NCBI GenBank assembly: GCA_030248065.1
Contig: JASAMV010006919.1
Location: 62,001-126,000 of the forward strand
Reading direction: 5' to 3'
Length of the DNA stretch: 64,000 nt
Source of the DNA: Rhynchonema sp. JSB1_4
Taxonomy: Eukaryota; Nematoda; Chromadorea; Monhysterida; Xyalidae
Both the position numbers and the translations under genes were made by a program. Below the pieces are notes generated by a model that worked only from the letters and a program-made list of their open reading frames with translations, ran no database searches and was not told the DNA's origin. This document shows, piece by piece, positions 56,101 to 64,000 of this stretch. Every line of letters starts with the position of its first letter. Position 1 is the stretch's first letter.

Positions 56101-57749
56101 CGTTTTTTGCATGCAATTTTACTGCAAAATCGGCCTAAAAAGGGGTATTTTTTGACATTTTTGCCGAAAATTGGCCTAAAATGCGCGCGATTTTTGGGGG
56201 TCTCGAGGTCGAAAAACACCTGTTTTTGCCTTTGAAAACCATAAATCTACTTACTCGAGATACCCTTTGGGGTCGGCTCGAGATAGATACCCTTCCCCCC
56301 CCATCCCCCCCTAAGGGTTGACTCGAGATAGATACCCCTTAGGGGGGGGGAATCCCCCCCATCCCCCCCAGCCACTACAGTGCCTGGAGGCACCCGACAC
56401 CCGACACCTACACTTTTTTTGGCACCCGACACCCGACAGCCGACACCCGACATCTCTCTAACCCTACTATCAGGTGTCGGGTACCCGCGACCATGCGCAA
56501 GCAAGTGATTTCTGACATTTTCGGGCGAAAAATGGTCTTTGGTGCTTCTCGAGATCAAAAATATTGGGGTGATTATTCTTTAAGCAAGCCCACATTTTCT
56601 CATATTCCCACACCCCATATCAGGGGGTAATCCCTTCCTTCCCTCCTACGACGCTACTGAATTAAACCTGATTTAAAAATTGAGGTGCAGCGCACACCAG
56701 TCCAAACCAGAGGACGCAGCGATTTTGGGCTTTTGGTTCGGTCCATCTCCAGGCCGGCCCAGACACTTGGATAATTCGAGCCGGGCCGGGCCCGACACCC
56801 CGGCCCAAAAGGTCGGGCCAAAAAACTGGTACTTTTTTGCATTGGTCAAAAATTTGCCTAAAATAGCTATTATATGGAGGCTTGCGCGCGATTTTTGGGG
56901 GTTAGAGGTCGAAAAACACCCATTTTTGCCTGTGAAAACCATAAATTGATGGTTGCAATGTAAGGTACCCTCCGGCAGTGCTGTGGCTACTTTTGCGGGG
57001 CGTGTAGGGTACATTGGTGGGCCCCTCCCCTGGTACAGTAGGTAGGTTGCCGCCCCACCTAACTTTTCACCCAAAACATTCATTTTTGGCTTAAAATTGC
57101 ATAAAATTAGCATATTTGTCTGCAAATGGGCGAAAAATCGCGCGCTGCGCGCGAAATTAGTGTTTTAGGCCACATTTTCTTCAGTATTTAGACATAAAAA
57201 ATTTCGGTTTCCAGATGACCCCCCCAAGTGGTACGACCCCCCCCCCTAGCTCGGCTGGTACAGTAGGTAGGTTGCCGCCCCGCATTTTGGGTGGTACAGT
57301 AGGTTGCGACCCCGCCTGGGTAGCTACACCACTGCTCCAGAGTACCTCCAACACTACAAGTAATGATCACTTACTTGCCAAACCCGCCAAAAAATTTTGT
57401 GTTTTTGACAAAAAAACACTATTTTTGAGTAAAATAAGTCACCTCTGAAGCTTCGGGCCGGGGTGCACGGCCCGGCCCGGCCCGATCCTCCAAATCTCCG
57501 GCTCGGCCCGAACCAAAAGCAGAAATCGCGGCCCACAATTGGCGACCTCTGATTGCGACGACCTCTGCTCGAACCCTCCAACCCTTCAAGCGCATACCTG
57601 TTGTACGATCGTGTTGACGCGTTGGTTGCCGTCGATGTGATGCTGGCAGTCAGCGTTTGGTCGTCGTCGTTGGCCGGCGAATCGTTTTCGTCGTCAGATT
57701 CCGGTGCTTCGCCGGGCACAACGATTGCCCGCGTACTGCCGTCGCTCAT
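53118..57749 (-). CDS. BLOC1S3: BLOC-1 subunit 3
   Basis: Exons: 57749-57598, 53879-53738, 53298-53193, 53134-53118 (138 aa). The N-terminus has AIVVPGEAPESDDEND, close to the VVPGEA.E.D.E signature of BLOC1S3. After a Thr/Ser-rich linker, a helical region (HETNARLGQAVASHFDKQAS and QLVRELQQVA, then ELADKLYNVDRHLNVI) ends in CIPDFQKD, paralleling the human coiled-coil end. BLOC-1 directs cargo from endosomes to lysosome-related organelles. The last exon has only 17 coding bases. Intron 1 is about 3.7 kb and consists mostly of transposons nested up to four deep. NUDT18 begins 78 bp after the stop. Similarity is modest and judged by eye. Confidence 0.72.
53921..54307. mobile_element. hAT-type MITE, CAGTGGTGTCGTTG family
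   Basis: Ends CAGTGGTGTCGTTAGG and CTCAACGAAACCACTG, interior CATACCC-type repeats as at 19429. The left duplication GTGGGTGA (53913-53920) is matched on the right only after the neighbouring insertion is removed (GTGGG at 54308-54312 joined to TGA at 54732-54734). It lies in BLOC1S3 intron 1. Confidence 0.85.
54313..54723. mobile_element. hAT-type MITE, CTCGAG-rich family
   Basis: It starts CACTGTAGTGGCTGGGGG and ends GTCTGCCATTCATTCTG, a degraded CCTGCCACCACACTG. The target duplication CTGGTGGG is exact at 54305-54312 and 54724-54731. It inserted across the edge of 53921-54307. Interior as in 2508-2912. Confidence 0.85.
55555..56466. mobile_element. TAGGGTTAGAG element B (third level)
   Basis: Ends TAGGGTTAGAGGTCGGGG and GACATCTCTCTAACCCTA. 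The target duplication CTATCAGG is exact at 55547-55554 and 56467-56474. It lies inside element A, so the family inserted into itself. Confidence 0.82.
55977..56382. mobile_element. CTCGAG-rich hAT-type MITE (innermost level)
   Basis: It starts CAGTGTGGTGGCAGG and ends CCAGCCACTACAGTG. The target duplication CCTGGAGG is exact at 55969-55976 and 56383-56390. It is reversed relative to 54313-54723. Confidence 0.87.
56976..57334. mobile_element. Diverged CAGTGCTGTGGCT element
   Basis: It starts CAGTGCTGTGGCTACTTTTG, the reverse-oriented end of the family at 99-494, and ends near GCTACACCACTG. CCCTCCGG and CTCCAGAG flank it without a clear duplication. The interior has GGTACAGTAGGTAGGTTGC repeats. 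Confidence 0.5.
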
Positions 57750-57798
57750 TGACAAAATTGGCCGCTCTCTGAAACCACATAGAAATACCTATTACCTA

Positions 57799-57964
57799 CC
57801 GTAAAAACCTAAATAGACCCCCCGGAATAGAGCCCCCCTCGGAATATCGATCGAAAATAACACCGGATTTGGAACGCTCTCGCTGAGAAACGAAAATGAT
57901 TTTTTGAAAATGGGGTCAGTGAATTAATAGAGCCCCCCCTTGTGTTGTATTTAGGTTTTTACGG
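57799..57964. mobile_element. Short TA-type MITE, CCGTAAAAACC family
   Basis: Ends CCGTAAAAACCTAAATAG and TATTTAGGTTTTTACGG between TA dinucleotides. It lies about 50 bp upstream of the BLOC1S3 start codon, so it may have altered the 5' region of that gene. Relative of 3581-4020. Confidence 0.8.
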
Positions 57965-60040
57965 TACATATTCAAATTTCAAATTTTATCTGCAAGCTTA
58001 CGCGAAGACCTTCACAAGATCCGGAAAAACCCTTAAAATAAAATAAAATAATTTTAAAAAAAAATAATAAAATATAATACAAACGTCAACGAAGCACAAA
58101 CAACTTCACTGAAATTCCTTCCATATCGTACCTCAGCAAAATCAAAATAAATTAAAAATACGACAAAATAAAATTGAAAATGATGATAAAACAAATGCAG
58201 GTCACAACAAGCCAAGCCAAACCAAGCAAGAGCAAAGCAAACGCAAAACAAAAGAAAAGAATATGAAGAATGGGAAGGGAAGAGTGGGGAGCGGAGTGGA
58301 TCCTCGCGCTGGTGCTTGGTCTATCAATGGACACCAATGTATCAGCGGCAATCGGAATCACTATCATTACACAAAGCAGGGTGCCTTTATCTTGTCAGCA
58401 TTGATTAAACATCTGTCAAATGGATTTCAAGCGCGCATGTTTTCATGGATCTTGCGGATGTGCCATTGACAATAGTACTTACTGAGGTTGAGGTGTATAA
58501 CACCGAAGAACCACCAGCAAGACGATTTTTTAAGCTTGGCCGCAAAACCAAACCTCCAAAAAAAAAAAAGGGGGACGCCCGGACCCGAAAACCCCACCCC
58601 AGCCCCCCAAAAACTACCTTCTTTCCTCGGCTAACTTGCCTGCGAATTGTGGGCATGCGGTTCAGATTCAACAGGCACGGTTCGGAAACACGCTTACACA
58701 CAGCAGTATTAAATTATTTACGTGCGCGTCTTTAAATTCAAACAAAACCGTTGTCTTGCACGATTCGTACAGCAGAGAATCAACGACGGACGTACAAGAC
58801 GGCGGACGGCAGGCAAGCGGCAACCAGATATCATGCGTTTCCCCATGGTTCGGTTCAAGCGACGGGGCACGCAATAAAAAGCGGCTCGCAATAACGAGCA
58901 GAGCACCCGAGCCCAAACTGAGCCCGATGCAACGCATTACATTGCACTCGCCAGCCTCCCCCGTGCGCTGCGTCTTGCTTGATGCGGTCAAACTTGCTTG
59001 AAACGGACAATTGCCAATGTCGTTGGCTTATTTGCTTGACATGGTGGCCCCCGCTTTGGTTCGGTTAGACTGGCTCTGGACCCTCACTCAGACCCAGCGG
59101 GGAATTTGCATTGATATGTTGCTTGCAGCAATATTTTTGTGCCGTCGTGCAAAACGTATTTGGCCGCAGTTACATTACCACACTTGGGCAAGTTGTCTTG
59201 CTATGTTTGACTGGGGGGTGCAGTGTGCGATCTATTTTGTTGTTCACTTGGTTATGTCTTGCTGCGATGATTGAGATGTAGCCAGGAAGCTTGAAGCATT
59301 TTGGGTACTTCTATGGGGGACTCGTTATGTTTTCAAAAGTTAATGCGCTCGGTTTTGTTTACTTTTTCGAGAATAACGCAGATTCGATGTTTTTTCATGA
59401 TTCTTGGTTTTTATTCTCAATGTCCTCATTGTCAACATCATGGAATTAGCAAATTGATCACCAAACCAACTGGTGCAAGTGGGCGTGACCAACCAACCAT
59501 GTAAACCACCAAGTTTGCTCTGACGGTTGGCTCCAACAAAAGAGAAACAACGAACAATCATATCGCAAATCAGAAAAATAGATGAAAACAAAAACTAATA
59601 CAAATGATTTTAGTGTAGCGAAAAAGCGACAACCGATGCTTGTGTCTGTTGGGTTGGTGCTGTGATGATGGAAAACACTAATGACGTTGGACACAAATAG
59701 AGAGACAACGACAACGAAGTTTCTGCTGTTCACCACCTACTTGCACAAACTGCATCCTGCTGCGAAACATCAGAGGAACACAGTATAACTACTACGGTCA
59801 AAACCTGCTTTGGCATATCAAACCTCCAGACAAACTGTGTATGCAGAAAACGGTCATCAAGCCAAAAACATCGACTCGGTTCTTGTGTAGAAATCAACTA
59901 CCGCGGTCGAGCTTTGGGACACTAAAGTCAGAGGAGGTGGGAATTCACTGTGGGTGAATCAACATAATTTCCAAACGACGAATTGCCACCCTCAGCCTTC
60001 ACACTATACACATCAATCATCGATCAATGAATGAATCACA
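57965..60040. other. Spacer between the homeobox gene and BLOC1S3
   Basis: No supported gene is seen. It has an AT-rich stretch with AATAAAATAAAAT near 58035-58075, an A/G tract at 58556-58572, and open frames on both strands (58445-58735, 59011-59274) without domains, splice support or recognisable protein character. The BLOC1S3 promoter and the 3' UTR of the homeobox gene should lie at its two ends. Confidence 0.4.
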
Positions 60041-61105
60041 TCAAAATAGCCCGTTAGCCAGATCAGTGAGCGCCGCGACGGCCAGAGTCTCCTGTTCGGT
60101 CAGATTGTCGGCGTCGATGAGCGCCAATCGCTGTTTCTTGCTGGTCGACCCGATCGCGCAGCTGCCGAGATCCATCGAGGACAAGGACTTGCCGGTCGCA
60201 TCCATGCCGTTGATCATTGCCGAATTCAGAATGGAATCAATCAACGACAGATTCACCACACTGGACTGCTGTTGGGCGGCTGGGGGGTTGAAAATGGTTG
60301 GTTGTTGTTGTTGTTGCTGTTGTTGTGGTTGTTGCTGTTGAATAACCGAGTTGCTTGTCTGAGCCGGGTCGATGATGCCGAGTGGTGTGAATGGATGTTG
60401 TTGAGGTATGGACGCGGTGGTGGTGGCGTTCATCGCGGTGAGCAGTGCCAGATACTGTCTGTATTGTTCGTACAACATCGGCTGTTGCTGCGCGGCCAGC
60501 TTCAGACTGTGATCACCCGCATGAATATTGTTGTTGTTGTTGTTGTTGTTGTCCCAGATGGACGATGACCCGGGCCTGATCGTCAAAGGCGGTGTCGACA
60601 TACCGCTATGATCGACCGAACACGCTGCAAATAAAAGAGGGCATTTGAGTTTATTGTGAATACTTTATTATGCCAATCAGTGTTGTTTTGTGGACAGAAT
60701 CGAGACAGTTCATATCTGAGACCGCTTGTTATCATGCCCATCCTCAGGCGCGGTCAAACATAGTCCATCGTTCCATTCATGCGCCCCGTCCCCGTTGCGG
60801 TTCCACTTGTTTCGCAACACGTGGAACCGTAACAGCAGGGCGTCTCACGCGCGCACACGGATCTGGACAACACTTACATGTACATTGCAACTATCCGATT
60901 ATTCATGTGCTTGACGTTCATCTTCCAGAATTCATAAAATAAACACACGCGAGCATCAATAATAATTCAACAACGTCGTCAACAACAACTTACAACTGTC
61001 CCTTTCCGGTCCGGGTGTTCCACTTGGCGTCGTATGTACGTCCGACTGGGCACCCGATTGTGATGACGGATTCTTGCGACGGCGATTGGCAAACCATCGG
61101 TTCAC
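60041..61105 (-). CDS. Homeodomain transcription factor, C-terminal exons (partial)
   Basis: Two exons are supported: 61105-60994 and 60624-60041, joined in phase (T|CG), ending in TGA. The upstream exon starts after an ATGTTTCAG acceptor with VNRWFANRRRKNPSSQSG, the DNA-recognition helix of a homeodomain (W, F, N and R at the invariant positions). Upstream homeodomain exons were not found and may lie beyond 61.1 kb or off the window. The 230-residue tail is disordered, with poly-Asn (about 8), poly-Gln runs and a C-terminal helical patch (EQETLAVAALTDLANGLF). WFANRR is most like HNF1/HMBOX-type homeodomains, but the class is not fixed. A nuclear DNA-binding regulator is expected. Confidence 0.7.
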
Positions 61106-64000
61106 CTGAAACATTACGCAAAATGCAGGTTATTACGATCGACGCGTTCAAAAATAAGACACCGTGCGCGGGAGTTTAAAATTAGAAATTTATATGGCAA
61201 ACGAGATGTGTTGCAAACTGAGTTTCATATGCGTAAATGAAGCATAGAGATTGCAGGTGGCTTATTCTTGCTGCGGCACTAATGAGCGACAATGTTCCAC
61301 ACAAAAGGTGCTGATCATGGAAATACAGAGAACGGAGAATTCTTGCGTGGGCTCGAGTGATCATGGCTCACTTATCGTTCCGCATAGCTAAGGCCAAATA
61401 TAGCAGCAACACTGTGTGATTTATACGCTTGAACGATTTCTCGCCCAAGCTACCGGCCACAGGTAAAATTACCTAGAAGATCGACAACTGCTTATACGTT
61501 TAGTTCACACGTACTGAAACTGAAAGCCTGCTGAATTAAAGTAGTGCGGTTACGTAGACAAATTTCAATTTCGATAGTATATTGCGCAAGCGAAATTTAA
61601 TTGATCTTAAAGTTTGCGAAAATCAAAATCATCCGCGCAGCTCCGGGCTTGCTCACCATCTCATACAAACATTGTCATGTTTCAAACACAGTATGAATAA
61701 TGGCAAAAGTTTGCACATTCTGCGTAGGTATGAACACTCGAAAATACTATTTGCGGTGCCTATAAGTTTTAACAGCACTGTGACTTGACGCGGCAAATTT
61801 CATTTCGGATGTTGTGGTGGTGTTTGCATTTACGCAACAGATGCACACGCAAAGTGGTGGCGCGCAAAAGTTGGTTGTGCAATACAACAACAACAACTAT
61901 GATCTAAAACACGGATATGCATATAGCGTGTTCGAAATAGTATACAAACACTGAACTGAACTACATTCTAAAATCCCTCCACACCAAGTCCAATGTAATA
62001 CCTTTGCGCGGATTTGCGCTATACACACGTTGCTTTCAGCTTACACGTGCTAAACATCAACTCGCTTGTTTGTGTGTGTGGAGCTCGGCTTTCTCCCAGA
62101 CTAAACATTAACGCGACAAAACAACTTTAGTTTGCATAGGGATCTCAGCACAAATTATATTTCGCCACGGCAAACCAATACTATTCAACGCTATCACTTG
62201 CAGGTTGCACATCTGAAACCGATGTAACTGACAAACGTAATTCCACTGACATGGCTCACATCCAAGCAGAGCATAAAACATAACACATTCGTAGATACCA
62301 GTACAACTAATCACTGACTAATAGATCTATTTTGGTACATTCATCTAGTAGCTCGTAAACAAACAAGTCGTACATAATTATATGTTCGGTACCCACAAGA
62401 TAAAAAGCCAGGCGCGTGCGCGAAATGAAAATGACTAAAATTAGCGCATGAAACCTTCTGACTACACTCGATCGACGCGACGCAGCCACCGCACCGAACT
62501 TATAAATAGACGCATAACGAACGCCAGGCCGGGACAGTGGCCATCAGGAAATGAAATAAACAACCAGCTAAAGCTAACTATGGAAACAGCCAGAGGCATA
62601 GTTGCCCGTTGAGTCGTGATATTGTCAAGAATTAGTGTCACCAACTGGCATTCCGCAACATTTATGCTGACGTACATGTACACAGTTCGTGCACCACGGT
62701 AAGCGACAAAGCTGTTGATACATGTATGCTGTACGTAGGTGACCTGGAGTGCTATGAACCGGTGCCGCACACAGGAACCAAATTTGGCTATGCCCCATGA
62801 CAAGACTTCCCCAGGTATAGCACGCTTCAGTGGCGTTTCCAGGTTTTGGCCAAGGGAGGGGCCAAATCCAAAAAGTCATTCTTATCTAGTGCTTGTTCCA
62901 TTTTTGAAAAGTCATTTTTATCAAGTGGTTGTTTATAATTTCGAGCTTCATACAAAATGTGACAGCGCGCGAAATTTTTGGCACTTTCTACGCGCGCGAA
63001 CGCCAAATTTCATTCAAAATGGGTGTATCTGCACGAAGCGCGCGATTTGTTTGACTTTTGAGGTGTATCAGAGTGAAAATGCTGCGATTTAGGGGTCCTT
63101 TTCCCTCCTTCTCCTTCCGAAACAGTGCCCCCCTTCAGGGGCCAAATGGACCAAAATGGGGGCCATGGCCCCTGTGCCCCCCCTAGATCCGTCCGCCTCG
63201 GCACGCTCACTTGCATGCTCATGTCTAAACTAGGCAAAGTATGTATATGTACATACGTGCATAACAAAAGTGTGTATGATAGGTGCAGGACTATGTATGG
63301 AGGGGACACCTATAAGCCTAAACACACATAGCACCTAACTGGCACCAGAGTCGCCATGGATACACACGACGACTATGCTGTCTGCTGCATGTGTGGAATT
63401 GCCCGGCAACATTTTGGCCCATGGGGCGTTGGTCCTCTCGCCGAGCTACGAGCTAACAAACAACGAACCATTATATGTCCTTAACCTACAGCTTGTATGT
63501 ACCTTTGCTAAAGCGAAAACAGACCTAACAGAACTAAGGTATAGAAAGGGGGAAAACAAACAGACGCAGCAGCATGGAAAAGTGCAATTATTTATGTTCG
63601 TGACCCCCGGGCGTGGCCGCAATATTTTGTGAGACAGAGATAGCGCAGATGCTCCAACTAGAGGACGGGTGTTGCGCAATGAAAAAGAAGTGTGGGGCAC
63701 TGGTGCAGACACAAAGGCACGATCAGAATTTGACCACAGCGCCAATGTGTGCGCACAGAAATATAGCAAATACAAGGGTCTGATGTGGCCCACTAGTGAG
63801 CAGAAGCGATATCCAGGTCAAACGACCAACCAGCAGACAGGATCGCATTCTGGTATACACGGATCATGAAAACCAACGCACTTGCAACAAACACCCTCAT
63901 GCGTAAAAAAACTAGCTACAAGGAACCAACAGCCTGAATCAAAATCAACTCGCCGCAGTTGGCTGTTAGAGAGGCTGATGTTTCACGTGTCGAATATATG
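61106..64000. other. Right-hand region without recognised exons
   Basis: It may be 5' introns of the homeobox gene or spacer. No homeodomain helices 1-2 were recognised. A possible repeat at about 62828-63195 begins CAGTGGCGTTTCCAGG and contains AAAAGTCATT repeats and GCGCGCGAA palindromes, similar in style to the MITEs on the left. Open frames at 63375-63869 show no protein features. Confidence 0.35.

Larger units (their letters stand above)
55135..56493. mobile_element. TAGGGTTAGAG element A (second level)
   Basis: The left end TAGGGTCAGAGAGATGTCGG follows TGCGCAAG (55127-55134). The same 8-mer follows the element at 56494-56501. The right terminus is degraded (GTACCCGCGACCA). The interior is GGGTGTCGGGTGTCGG repeats. 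A second copy of its own family is inserted at 55555. Confidence 0.75.
54909..56659. mobile_element. Outermost CAGTGGTG element of a four-level nest
   Basis: The left part CAGTGGTGCCGTTCAGAAATC and following ATTTCGCATACCC, and the right part ACATTTTCGGGCGAAAAATGG through CGACGCTACTG, match the two halves of 19429-19901. The halves are separated by about 1.36 kb of inserted sequence. No outer target duplication is evident. Confidence 0.75.

Noticed and set aside
58445..58735. 96-aa Lys/Pro-rich open frame, plus strand
   Set aside because: It crosses an A/G tract, has no recognisable domain and no flanking splice sites of quality.
63446..63793. 115-aa Ser/Leu/Cys-rich open frame, minus strand
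   Set aside because: There is no domain or homology, and composition is like unspliced intron translation elsewhere in the window.

Overview
The window is nuclear DNA of an animal, most likely a nematode or a close relative. All genes are split by spliceosomal introns, many acceptors read TTTCAG, and degenerate arrays of TTAGGC (the usual nematode telomere hexamer) sit inside several dispersed repeats. The assignment is an inference. I rebuilt about 90 introns by hand. Nearly every gene model closes with consistent phases from start to stop, which is the main support for the exon coordinates.

Layout. 1-4938: an acidic first exon (588-1019, minus) and a deep nest of short non-autonomous transposons. 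5266-10062: two tandem plus-strand paralogues encoding secreted or membrane proteins with a PLAT-like domain, one thrombospondin type 1 repeat and a C-terminal membrane anchor. From about 61 kb down to 12.9 kb every recognised gene is on the minus strand. In transcription order these are a homeobox gene (partial), BLOC1S3, NUDT18, PHPT1, METTL17, an F-box-like gene, OPA3, DAD1, UQCR11, spartin, ABT1, a GTF3C2-like WD40 gene and the tubulin cofactor TBCD. Three (METTL17, UQCR11, OPA3) are mitochondrial. PHPT1 also carries a presequence-like N-terminus. BLOC1S3 and spartin belong to endosome or lipid-droplet biology, DAD1 to ER N-glycosylation, and ABT1 and the GTF3C2-like gene to RNA polymerase I/III and ribosome biology. 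Two gaps are very short (PHPT1 to METTL17 35 bp, BLOC1S3 to NUDT18 78 bp), as expected for operons.

The striking feature is the repeat fraction. Introns and spacers are packed with short elements (mostly 0.3-0.9 kb) with CAGTG or TAGGG tips. Exact 8-bp target duplications mark many of them as hAT-type MITEs, and one 883-bp copy still encodes the dimerisation end of a hAT transposase. They lie inside one another up to four deep, and the order of insertion can be read from the duplications. A second class has TA duplications (Tc1/mariner type). Very long G/C and A/T runs in these elements may include assembly errors.

Two other unusual features are a frequent 5' splice site GTTGGT (about a fifth of mapped introns, against about 5% for GTAAGT) and a LEM-like motif fused to the NUDT18 Nudix enzyme.
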